Assembly (NCBI GenBank): GCA_001464585.1 | Contig: LNFF01000015.1 | Span: forward strand, 97,059 to 161,058 | Length of the DNA: 64,000 nt | Direction: 5' to 3' | From: Gammaproteobacteria bacterium Ga0077554 | GTDB lineage: Bacteria > Pseudomonadota > Gammaproteobacteria > Ga0077554 > Ga007554 | Shown: positions 29,234-36,668 of the stretch, piece after piece | Layout: every line of letters begins with the position of its first letter | Position numbering within the stretch: position 1 is the stretch's first letter | Program-made: the position numbers and the translations under genes | Notes under the pieces: model-generated | Told to the model about the DNA's origin: nothing | What the model saw: only the letters and a program-made list of their open reading frames with translations | The model's database searches: none

Positions 29234-31765
29234 ATGCCAATGAAAAGCACCATGCGTTCTTTCAAGTACGATTACATGGGCCTTGATGCGGAATCCATCA
29301 AATATTCGCTGGCGAACCGGCTGGAATATTCGGCGGGAAAAGACCTTTACACCGCCACCGACCGCGACTGGTATAACGTCACCGCCTACACCGTGCGTGA
29401 CCGCCTCATGGAGCGCTGGATGGAAACCATGCGCACCTATTACCGCGAAGATGCCAAGCGTGTTTATTATCTCTCCCTGGAGTTTCTGATTGGCCGTACC
29501 CTCAGCAACAGCCTGCTTAACATCGGCATTTATGATGAATGTACCCAGGCGTTGCACGATATTGGGCTGAATCTCGAAGAAATCCGCGAACTGGAGCCCG
29601 ATGCAGCGTTGGGAAATGGTGGATTGGGGCGGCTCGCCGCGTGTTTTCTCGATTCTATGGCCACCATCGGCATTCCCGCCTACGGTTACGGCATTCGCTA
29701 TGAATACGGCATGTTCACGCAGCGCATCGAAAATGGCCGCCAGGTAGAGCACCCCGAAAACTGGCTGCGTTATGGGAATCCGTGGGAATTCCCGCGCCCG
29801 GAAGTGATTTATGCAGTTCAATTTAATGGCCGTGTGGTGGAATACCCCGGCGAACAGGGTCAGCGCCGCTACCACTGGGTAGATGCCGACGAAGTCATGG
29901 CGATGGCCTATGACACTCCGATCCCCGGTTACAAGACCAACACCGTCAATAATTTGCGCTTATGGTCTGCCAAGGCCACGCGTGATTTTAACCTGAAATA
30001 TTTTAACGAAGGCAATTACATCAAGGCCCTCGAAGATAAAAACGAGTCCGAAAATCTCTCCAAGGTGCTGTATCCCGATGACACCACCGCCATGGGCCGT
30101 GAGTTGCGGCTCAAGCAGCAATACTTTTTTGTCAGTTCATCATTGCAGGATATTTTGCGCCGCTTCAGCAAGTCACATTATCACTTTGACAAACTGCCCG
30201 ACCGGGTCGCGATCCAGCTTAATGATACGCATCCGGTGTTGGCGATTCCCGAGTTGATGCGGGTGCTGATCGATCTTCAGGGTTTGTCGTGGGATCGCGC
30301 CTGGGACATTACCGTGCGCACTTTTTCTTACACCAATCACACCCTGTTGCCTGAAGCGCTGGAAACCTGGCCGGTGAAATTGTTTGAGGCCATGTTACCG
30401 CGTCATTTACAGATCATTTATGAAATCAATCACCGGTTCCTCAAGGATGTCATGCACCGCTATCCGGGCAACTCCGATCTGTTGCGCCGCATGTCGATTA
30501 TTGATGAATCGGGTGAGCGGCGCATCCGCATGGCGCATCTCGCCGTGGTGGGCAGTCACAAAGTGAATGGTGTCGCGGCATTGCATACGCAATTAATGAA
30601 ATCCACTATTTTCGCTGATTTCGAGCGGTTTTATAGCGGAAAAATTGTCAACAAGACCAACGGCATTACGCCCCGGCGTTGGTTGAGCCATGCCAATCAA
30701 CGCTTATCACAATTAATTACCGCACGTATTGGCGATGGCTGGACAACCAACCTCGATGAACTGAAAAAACTCGCGCCGCTGGCAAATGATCCCGTGTTCC
30801 GCGAGGAATTCCGTATTGTCAAACGCGCCAACAAGGAACGGGTGGCAGGGCTCATCAAGCAATATATGGGCGTAACGGTAAATTGTGATTCGCTGTTTGA
30901 TGTGCATATCAAGCGTATTCATGAATACAAGCGCCAACTGCTCAACGTGTTGCATGTGGTCACATTGTATAATCGCATTCGCTTTAATCAATCAGGGAAT
31001 CCGGGCGCGCCCGTAGTGCCGCGCACCATCATCTTTGCCGGTAAAGCGGCGCCTGGTTATGTCATCGCCAAGCTCATCATCAATCTGATTAATGACGTTG
31101 CGGACATTGTTAATAATGACCCCGCCACTGGCGGCAAGTTGCGCGTATTATTTATTCCCAACTACAATGTGTCTACGGCAGAAGATCTGATCCCAGCCTG
31201 TGATCTGTCGCAGCAAATCTCTACTGCAGGCACCGAGGCTTCCGGCACTGGCAATATGAAACTGGCGCTGAATGGCGCACTGACTATCGGCACGCTTGAT
31301 GGCGCCAATGTTGAAATTCTCGAAGAAGTAGGCGCAGACAATATCTTTATTTTTGGCCTGACCACACAACAGGTGGCCGATCTGCATCATAGTGGTTATA
31401 ACCCGTGGGACTACTATCACGGTAACCAGGAACTCAAACAGGTGATGGATATGATCGGCAGCGGCTTTTTTTCGCCCGGCGAACCCAGTTTATACGCGCC
31501 GATTATTGACGCGTTAACCCACGGCGGTGATCGCTACCTGCTGCTGGCCGACTATGCCTCGTATATCGCCGCGCAAGACCACGTCGCCGAGCTGTACGCC
31601 GACCCGCAGGAGTGGACGCGTAAAGCCATTCTCAACGTGGCGAACATGGGCAAGTTTTCGAGTGACCGCACCATCCGTGAATATGCGAAGGAAATCTGGG
31701 AGGTCAATCCAGTGGCAATAACACTGGGGCAGCGTGTGGAAACGAAGAAAGTTAAACAGAAATAG
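29234..31765 (+). CDS. glgP: Glycogen/maltodextrin phosphorylase
   Basis: Pyridoxal-phosphate enzyme releasing glucose-1-phosphate from glycogen or related glucans. The 843-residue length is normal. The N-terminal part has SLEFLIGRTLSNSLLN, the catalytic glycine-rich region GNGGLGRLAACFLDS, and YGIRYEYGMF. The PLP-lysine motif is EASGTGNMKLALNG near residue 675. RIHEYKRQLLN follows the domain junction. Signals for allosteric control are not evident. No glycogen synthesis gene is adjacent; it is a lone gene with a strong terminator. Confidence 0.97.
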   Translation: MPMKSTMRSFKYDYMGLDAESIKYSLANRLEYSAGKDLYTATDRDWYNVTAYTVRDRLMERWMETMRTYYREDAKRVYYLSLEFLIGRTLSNSLLNIGIYDECTQALHDIGLNLEEIRELEPDAALGNGGLGRLAACFLDSMATIGIPAYGYGIRYEYGMFTQRIENGRQVEHPENWLRYGNPWEFPRPEVIYAVQFNGRVVEYPGEQGQRRYHWVDADEVMAMAYDTPIPGYKTNTVNNLRLWSAKATRDFNLKYFNEGNYIKALEDKNESENLSKVLYPDDTTAMGRELRLKQQYFFVSSSLQDILRRFSKSHYHFDKLPDRVAIQLNDTHPVLAIPELMRVLIDLQGLSWDRAWDITVRTFSYTNHTLLPEALETWPVKLFEAMLPRHLQIIYEINHRFLKDVMHRYPGNSDLLRRMSIIDESGERRIRMAHLAVVGSHKVNGVAALHTQLMKSTIFADFERFYSGKIVNKTNGITPRRWLSHANQRLSQLITARIGDGWTTNLDELKKLAPLANDPVFREEFRIVKRANKERVAGLIKQYMGVTVNCDSLFDVHIKRIHEYKRQLLNVLHVVTLYNRIRFNQSGNPGAPVVPRTIIFAGKAAPGYVIAKLIINLINDVADIVNNDPATGGKLRVLFIPNYNVSTAEDLIPACDLSQQISTAGTEASGTGNMKLALNGALTIGTLDGANVEILEEVGADNIFIFGLTTQQVADLHHSGYNPWDYYHGNQELKQVMDMIGSGFFSPGEPSLYAPIIDALTHGGDRYLLLADYASYIAAQDHVAELYADPQEWTRKAILNVANMGKFSSDRTIREYAKEIWEVNPVAITLGQRVETKKVKQK

Positions 31766-31793
31766 CGGCAGGGCAGCGCAGCGGTGTGCCCAA

Positions 31794-31832
31794 GACACAA
31801 AAAAGCCCGGCTAGTCCGGGCTTTTTTGTGTC
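31794..31832 (+). terminator. Bidirectional rho-independent terminator after glgP
   Basis: A perfect 17-base stem (GACACAAAAAAGCCCGG at 31794-31810, complement at 31816-31832) with a five-base loop. The stem includes A and T tracts, so it works in both directions and also serves the convergent small gene at 31859-31987. Confidence 0.92.
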
Positions 31833-31858
31833 TCCAAGTCAAAGCAGCAAGAAGGATA

Positions 31859-31987
31859 TTAGCCCTTTTTGTTAAGGCGCTCTGCCTTGTCTTTGAAAGC
31901 CATGTTTGCCATGAGGGCGGCGCCAAAGATAAGGAAACAGAATACTGCTATAGGAATCAAGATGTTAATGCCGATATTTTGAACCAT
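31859..31987 (-). CDS. Small single-span membrane protein, 42 residues
   Basis: A 42-residue protein with one hydrophobic segment (INILIPIAVFCFLIFGAALM) and a charged tail (FKDKAERLNKKG). The ATG is preceded by GGGGAGGA with an eight-base spacing, and a terminator follows, which supports a real gene. Short proteins of this type occur beside respiratory genes in proteobacteria. I do not recognise the family; a role as a small subunit or regulator of the neighbouring oxidase-like genes is only a guess from position next to ccoG. Confidence 0.75.
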   Translation of the reverse strand: MVQNIGINILIPIAVFCFLIFGAALMANMAFKDKAERLNKKG

Positions 31988-32200
31988 TTTTAATGTCCTC
32001 CCCGTGATATTGTTGCAATTTTCCCCTGAATTCTAATGGAGCCAGCTTGTTTATATAAAGTGACCTTACGTATATATATCCGATTGAAGGGCGAAACGCA
32101 ACACCCCTGATGGGTTTATATAATCTTTTTTTGTGTTGAGCGGGCCACTTGCAACACGGTGCATTGTGTGTGGTGAAAGCCTTATGCTAACATCAGTAAC

Positions 32201-33529
32201 ATGAGTGCCAACGAAGCTTTGCGCAAGATCCCGGTTGTTGTCCATTCCTCCTCTAAAAACGCGCCCCACAGGGTGGCGATTCAAAATTTGGAGTGGAAAC
32301 GCCGTGCGATGCAGATCGGCACCATGATCCTGTTGGTTCTTATCCCCGTTCTAGGGGTATTTCGGATTGATACCAGCGCCGGTTTTGTGGTGTTGGGGCG
32401 GCAGATCTGGTTTTCGGATTTTTACATTGTGTTTGGCTTCTGGCTCGCCATGTCATGCCTTCTAATCATGTTCTACTCCACCCTGGGCACCGCTTTTTGT
32501 GGCTGGGTGTGTCCGCAAAATACCCTGTCGGCATGGGCCAATAAACTCACTGCCCGTTATCTGGGCAAACGCGCCGTGCTGGATTGGGATGGCACCGAAA
32601 ATGCGCATTTGTCTCCGGGTAAAAATAAGGTAAAGAACTGGTTCATGTTGAGCGCCAAGTTGCTGGGGGCGTCGTTAGCTGTGGCGCTACTGCCCATGCT
32701 ATATTTTTATGAGCCGGATGTGGTGCTGTCATTTGTAATTTTTCGTGATGACCCGCGCGTCATCAGCTCGCTGTACCTCATCTATGCCGTGTTCGTGTTG
32801 CTGGTGCTGGGTAATCTCGCGGTGATGCGTTATTACATTTGCCGTTACACCTGCGTCTACCGCATCTGGCAATTCCTGTTTAAAACCCGCCAGACCCTGC
32901 ATGTGATCTATGACCAGTCCCGCTCCGATGAATGCGCCAAATGTAATTTTTGTGAAACCACCTGCCCGGTGGATATTAACCCGCGCAATACGCTGTTGTT
33001 TGACAGTTGTACCAATTGCGGTGAATGCATCACTGCCTGTGATTCGCTGCACACCAAACACGGCACGCCGGGTCTGCTCACGTTTGAATTTGGCGAGCGC
33101 CAAAAAGTGGATGGTGTGCGCCCCGCGTCCAATCTCGCCTCGCTGGCGCAACGCGCGGGCTGGGCATTGCCAGCATTTTCGCTGGGCGTGTTTCTGCTGG
33201 TCTGGGGTATGTGGAATTATCAGCCCTATAGCTTTTCAGTGTATCGTGCTGAAGCTGCCGTGGGCGCTAACTTCAGTGATTACCGGGTCAATGTGGCGCA
33301 TAAGATTTATGAACCAGGCGCGGTGACGATCCGTGTTGAAGGTTTGCCGGAAGGCGCGTATATACTGGATGCGTCCCGCGCCGAGTTTAAAACGGCGGAA
33401 CGTAAGGATATTGGCCTGCATGTGGCGGGGAATCTGGCGCCGGGTTTACATCCATTTATCGTGCATGTGCAATCTGCGGATGGATGGCGTGACAGTTTTC
33501 GTGTGCAACATTTTGTAGGAAAGGTGTGA
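32201..33529 (+). CDS. ccoG: Cytochrome c oxidase accessory protein CcoG (FixG/RdxA)
   Basis: Polyferredoxin in the inner membrane needed for cbb3 oxidase assembly; related proteins act as copper reductases. The 442-residue protein has five or so hydrophobic segments (e.g. MQIGTMILLVLIPVLGVF, FYIVFGFWLAMSCLLIMFYS) and two 4Fe-4S motifs: CAKCNFCETTCP and CTNCGECITACD. The FCGWVCPQNT segment is the conserved CcoG motif. The C-terminal FixG immunoglobulin-like domain (about 350-440) is periplasmic. It starts an operon with three further genes but no ccoNOP genes are in the window. Confidence 0.95.
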   Translation: MSANEALRKIPVVVHSSSKNAPHRVAIQNLEWKRRAMQIGTMILLVLIPVLGVFRIDTSAGFVVLGRQIWFSDFYIVFGFWLAMSCLLIMFYSTLGTAFCGWVCPQNTLSAWANKLTARYLGKRAVLDWDGTENAHLSPGKNKVKNWFMLSAKLLGASLAVALLPMLYFYEPDVVLSFVIFRDDPRVISSLYLIYAVFVLLVLGNLAVMRYYICRYTCVYRIWQFLFKTRQTLHVIYDQSRSDECAKCNFCETTCPVDINPRNTLLFDSCTNCGECITACDSLHTKHGTPGLLTFEFGERQKVDGVRPASNLASLAQRAGWALPAFSLGVFLLVWGMWNYQPYSFSVYRAEAAVGANFSDYRVNVAHKIYEPGAVTIRVEGLPEGAYILDASRAEFKTAERKDIGLHVAGNLAPGLHPFIVHVQSADGWRDSFRVQHFVGKV

Positions 33530-33533
33530 CGAT

Positions 33534-33977
33534 ATGAGTGACGCGGAAAAACCCAAGGCTCCGCCGCCGCCACCCGTTGAAGAACCGGAGTGGGGTGAGG
33601 CCATCGACAATCATTTGGGGTATGCCAGTGAAGATGAGCGCCTGAAAAAACGTGGACTGGAGGACTGGGAGCTGGTTGAAAAAATTCCTGAGTCAGAGCA
33701 CAACATTCCCTACTGGTTCATCGCCATTTTCATCGCCATGTTTCTGGTTGCGATTGGTTTGAACTTTCCGTTCTGGGGCGATCGCGCGGGATATGAGCGT
33801 GAATGGTTTAATTGGGGTTTGCCATTGGCGTTGGTCTATACCGGCACGGCGGTGGTGGCGATCTACTGGCTGGTGGACTACCGCCACATACACCGTGCAA
33901 AAAAAGAAGCGCGCGCCAAGGCGTTGAGTGAACAATCTTCTGGAAACCCGCCATCCCAACCCCCGCAGGATCACTAG
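33534..33977 (+). CDS. Two-span membrane protein of a cbb3-like cluster
   Basis: A 147-residue protein starting 4 bases after ccoG. It has a proline-rich acidic N-terminus (PKAPPPPPVEEPEWGE), about 55 soluble residues, then two transmembrane helices (about 61-80 and 92-112) and a basic tail (HIHRAKKEARAKALS). The segment PYWFIAIFIAMFLVAIGLNF is placed like the first helix of a CcoP subunit, but no heme motif (CxxCH) is present in this protein. It may be an accessory or anchor subunit that works with the lipoprotein cytochrome encoded next. I do not recognise a named family. Confidence 0.7.
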   Translation: MSDAEKPKAPPPPPVEEPEWGEAIDNHLGYASEDERLKKRGLEDWELVEKIPESEHNIPYWFIAIFIAMFLVAIGLNFPFWGDRAGYEREWFNWGLPLALVYTGTAVVAIYWLVDYRHIHRAKKEARAKALSEQSSGNPPSQPPQDH

Positions 33978-33996
33978 CTGGCATGGCTCAAGTAAA

Positions 33997-34136
33997 GGGT
34001 GCCTCTATAAATTCGATCAAGACGCGAGGGCAAGGCGGAAATGGGCGAAAAAGTGGAATGTACACGTAGTACATGAGCATTTTGAGCCCATTTCCAACGC
34101 CGCCATCGTGGCTTCAGCGGATTTATAGAGGTGCCC
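33997..34136 (+). mobile_element. 140-bp palindromic miniature element, copy 2
   Basis: Second copy, flanked by TAAA at 33993-33996 and 34137-34140. It is in the same orientation as copy 3. Removing the element and one TAAA restores a continuous reading frame from ATG 33983 whose product begins MAQVKQCALLVVALAVLAGC, a textbook lipoprotein signal. In that frame the element carries one stop (TAG at 34067-34069), then TAC and an ATG at 34073 that restarts in the same frame. Confidence 0.92.
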
Positions 34137-34441
34137 TAAAGCAGTGCGCGCTGCTGGTGGTTGCGTTGGCAGTGCTGGCAGGGTGTTCGCCTAAAACCAG
34201 CAGCACGGCTGCGGCAGTGGGTGCAGGGTATCCTGAGCCGGAATCCATGGGTGCTATGCTTTTTAAACAGCGCTGTTCTGATTGTCATGTACCACCGCCG
34301 CCCGCCAGCCGCAAAGCGCACGATTGGCCACAGATTGTGGGGCGCATGCAAAACCACCGTATCATGAATAACTTTGCGCCCATTACGAATGACGAAATGC
34401 GGCAGATTCTGGATTATTTACAAAAACACGCGGCGGGTTGA
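34073..34441 (+). CDS. Lipoprotein c-type cytochrome with element-derived N-terminus
   Basis: A 122-residue protein with a lipobox LAGC at about residues 34-37 and one heme c motif CSDCH (about 68-72). Met103 or other late methionines could be the sixth ligand. Its first 22 residues (MSILSPF...RIYRGA) come from miniature element copy 2. The ancestral start was probably ATG 33983, five bases after the stop of the previous gene, giving a normal signal peptide; from it translation now ends at TAG 34067 and could restart at 34073. It sits between a two-span membrane protein and a FixH-like lipoprotein in the ccoG operon and may pass electrons to an oxidase. Whether the extended signal works is open. 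Confidence 0.8.
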   Translation: MSILSPFPTPPSWLQRIYRGALKQCALLVVALAVLAGCSPKTSSTAAAVGAGYPEPESMGAMLFKQRCSDCHVPPPPASRKAHDWPQIVGRMQNHRIMNNFAPITNDEMRQILDYLQKHAAG

Positions 34442-34443
34442 GA

Positions 34444-34977
34444 ATGAAGGGTACCTCTATAAATTCGATCAAGGTGCGGGGGCAAGGCGAAAATGGGCGA
34501 AAAAGCGGAGTGTACACGAAGTACATGAGCATTTTGAGCCTATTTTCAACGCGGCCATCGTGGCTTCAGCGAATTTATAGAGGTACCCTGAAATTATTCT
34601 GGTTGACGGTGCTGAGTTTTATGCTGGCGTCATGCGGTGGCCCGGCAGAGAACGCCGCGACTGGCGTGCCGGGCACGCCACCACAGATGTGGGGCGATGT
34701 AGAAGTGATTGTTGAAACCCGGCCTGAAATTGCCAGCGTGGGTATGAATGAATTTCTGGTGATAGTGACGCGCAAGCCACGCAAGCCAATGTTTGATATG
34801 CTGGTGTCGATTCGCATGAGCGAAAGTGACCCGTGGCGCCAGGCCATCCAGGACGGCCATGTGGGTGTGTACCGACGGTCCTTGCTGGTGACTGACCCCG
34901 CCACCCAGGCGGTGCTGGTGCGCCTTGAGCATGGCGATGACAAGGTGGAGTTACGTTTTCCGCTACGTGCGAAATAG
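34444..34977 (+). CDS. FixH/YtkA-like lipoprotein interrupted in frame by a miniature element
   Basis: A 177-residue reading frame from ATG 34444, two bases after the stop of the cytochrome gene. Residues 3-50 are element-encoded. The ancestral product would be MKLFWLTVLSFMLASCGG, a lipoprotein signal with its Cys in ASCGG; then a soluble domain with DVEVIVETRPEIASVGMNEFLV and VRLEHGDDKVELRFPL that resembles FixH/YtkA-type domains, which assist cbb3 copper insertion. The element-internal ATG at 34525 gives a 150-residue alternative with 22 added residues. Function is inferred from fold-like resemblance and the ccoG context. Confidence 0.7.
   Translation: MKGTSINSIKVRGQGENGRKSGVYTKYMSILSLFSTRPSWLQRIYRGTLKLFWLTVLSFMLASCGGPAENAATGVPGTPPQMWGDVEVIVETRPEIASVGMNEFLVIVTRKPRKPMFDMLVSIRMSESDPWRQAIQDGHVGVYRRSLLVTDPATQAVLVRLEHGDDKVELRFPLRAK
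34449..34588 (+). mobile_element. 140-bp palindromic miniature element, copy 3
   Basis: Third copy, flanked by TGAA at 34445-34448 and 34589-34592. Ends are GGGTACCTCTATAAATTCG and its exact complement. The centre is TGTAC-ACGAA-GTACA at 34511-34525. It interrupts a lipoprotein gene after ATGAA; together with the duplicated TGAA it adds 144 bases and the frame remains fully open. Confidence 0.93.
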
Positions 34978-35154
34978 TACGCAGCGGCTCGGTGATTAAG
35001 AAGTAAGGGTAGTAGCTGTGGGATGTTGAACTTTACAGGTTCAGCGCCAGCCTCCCAAGTCCCTCTCTTGCCGCATTTTCGTTACGTTATGCGTCAAACA
35101 AATCGGGATAGTTCCGAACATGAATATCGAGAAGATCAAGTTAATAAACGACCA

Positions 35155-35197
35155 TTATAACGACAAAGGGGGGCGCAAGCTCCCTTTGTCGTTATAA
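35155..35197. terminator. Strong bidirectional hairpin
   Basis: Perfect 16-base arms (TTATAACGACAAAGGG at 35155-35170 and its complement at 35182-35197) with an 11-base loop, between the convergent FixH-like gene and the small gene at 35225. The stem bases are AT-rich at the base. No long T tract. Confidence 0.75.
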
Positions 35198-35224
35198 ACA
35201 AACCATCGGTTTTACCAGCCCCTG

Positions 35225-35362
35225 TTATTTGTCGTTTTTGCGGCGCAGGTCAGGACGGTACAGGTCGGTTTTGTAGACTTGATACGTTAATAGCCCGATC
35301 AAGAGAAAAACGATGGTTCCTACAGTGCCTAGCAGGTAGGTTAAAAATTCAGGCATGGTCAT
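35225..35362 (-). CDS. Small single-span membrane protein, 45 residues
   Basis: A 45-residue protein (starts MTMPEFLTYLLGTVG) with one transmembrane helix and a charged C-terminus (DLYRPDLRRKNDK). GGGGAG precedes the ATG at good spacing, so it is likely translated. Its size and layout recall CcoQ-type small subunits of cbb3 oxidases, but the sequence is not diagnostic. It follows, on the same strand, the 171-residue hypothetical gene and the CcoN-like gene. Confidence 0.7.
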   Translation of the reverse strand: MTMPEFLTYLLGTVGTIVFLLIGLLTYQVYKTDLYRPDLRRKNDK

Positions 35363-35466
35363 TTACGGCTCTCCCCAGTGTGTTTTCTAAGTGTATGGCG
35401 CTTTATGTGCCAAGGGCGTATTAAGGCGACTCTCTACATTGGGTATCTTGCATGAAGTGATGTGCT

Positions 35467-35982
35467 TTAAGCAAGAGGCTTGACGCGCTTTTTTAAGGTT
35501 GGGCTGTCTACCCAGCGACGCAGCAGCAAGGTTTTGTGTCCGCCGCGTTGTTCGTAGCAGCGGGTGCAGGTGAGGTAGCTCAGGTACAGTTCCTGGGGGG
35601 CGCGGCCACGGTCGAGCAGGTCTAGTTGCATTTGGTGTACCGGCTCGCGGATGCTGCCGATGTCGCCGGGATGGAGGCGTGCGTGCAGTTGGAATGGTCG
35701 GGGCAGATATTCGATGCGGCGCGAGGGCGAGGTGCTGTTTTCTATCAGGCGGATCAGTTTGCCGCGAAACGCGCCGGTGGCCATTAAGGCCATGCCGGGC
35801 CACAGCTCTTTAAGTTCCAGCAACCCCACTTCTTCGCGCTGTTTGTGCAGATAGGCGTCATACGACATCGGCATATGCGCGAGCATCGGAATGGGCAGGA
35901 TATGCGCGCACTGGCCGCCCAGGTCTATGTCCTGATTGTGCCAGTCGGGGTAGTGCTCCGGGCAGCCGCACTCCAGGATCAT
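35467..35982 (-). CDS. Hypothetical Cys/His-rich protein beside a CcoN-like gene
   Basis: A 171-residue soluble protein that I do not recognise. The N-terminal 40 residues are rich in Cys and His (ECGCPEHYPDWHNQ, GGQCAHILPIPMLAHMP), and the C-terminal part has a CxxC pair in LTCTRCYEQRGGHK, so metal binding is plausible. There is no signal peptide or membrane segment. Its start overlaps the stop of the CcoN-like gene by four bases, so the two are translationally coupled and probably work together. Confidence 0.7.
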   Translation of the reverse strand: MILECGCPEHYPDWHNQDIDLGGQCAHILPIPMLAHMPMSYDAYLHKQREEVGLLELKELWPGMALMATGAFRGKLIRLIENSTSPSRRIEYLPRPFQLHARLHPGDIGSIREPVHQMQLDLLDRGRAPQELYLSYLTCTRCYEQRGGHKTLLLRRWVDSPTLKKRVKPLA

Positions 35983-36524
35983 GATGGGTTTTTAAAGACC
36001 TGGCGGGCGGTGATGAAGATGTTGGCAAAATACACCCAGAAACCGATGCCCATGATGGTGGCTGATATGGCGATGGTGGGCTTGTAATAACGTTGTATCT
36101 CCGGTACGAGTTCAGGTGTGTGGAGCATGGCATTGCCCTCGAGGATGCCGAAGGTCATCAGCGTCAGATAAAAGCAGCTCTGCCCAATGCTCGTCCACCA
36201 GAAGGTGTGTTCTACCAGCTTGCGGGAATAGAGTGGCTTCCCGGAGATGGTGGGGAACAGGTAGTAGGTGGCGGCCATCATAAACAAAATCACCCCGCCG
36301 ACAATATTCATGTGCGCATGCGCCAGCGGGTCGATCATGTGGCCGGGGTCGCTGTGTGGCGCGCCGATCGATTCCAGCCAGGCGCGCACGGGTGGTTGTA
36401 TCTGGATGACGCCGTGTACCGTACCGATGAATAGAAAGACGGCTGACATGAGCAGAAATTTGAGCAGGTAACGGTGTTCGGATTTGCCCACGGGCGAGGT
36501 GGGTGACGGTGTGGTGGATGACAT
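35979..36524 (-). CDS. Short CcoN-like (cbb3 oxidase subunit I) membrane protein
   Basis: A 181-residue membrane protein with four or five transmembrane segments (KFLLMSAVFLFIGTVHGVI, NIVGGVILFMMAATYYLF, SCFYLTLMTFGILEG, AISATIMGIGFWVYF). The HAHMNIVGG...YYLFP...LYSRKL stretch resembles the CcoN segment GHxHxGALGW...YWLLPR...LYSxKL, where the two histidines bind heme b and heme b3. Full CcoN has about 470-480 residues and 12 helices, so this corresponds to its C-terminal third only. It is intact, with a normal start (MSSTTPSPTSPVGKSEHRY), and not obviously a broken gene. I infer heme binding; activity is unknown. Confidence 0.72.
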   Translation of the reverse strand: MSSTTPSPTSPVGKSEHRYLLKFLLMSAVFLFIGTVHGVIQIQPPVRAWLESIGAPHSDPGHMIDPLAHAHMNIVGGVILFMMAATYYLFPTISGKPLYSRKLVEHTFWWTSIGQSCFYLTLMTFGILEGNAMLHTPELVPEIQRYYKPTIAISATIMGIGFWVYFANIFITARQVFKNPS

Positions 36525-36668
36525 GCGTGTAAGTGAATTCCAGGTTTATTAAGTGACAAAAGGGTGGCGGGGGTAGGTCATCCGTTGCAAAGTTCGACAG
36601 TCGGTATGCTGCAAAGTTTAGTCAAACGCGGGTTAGGCCGCAAGCAAAACCATGCTTTGGTTCTGCTA

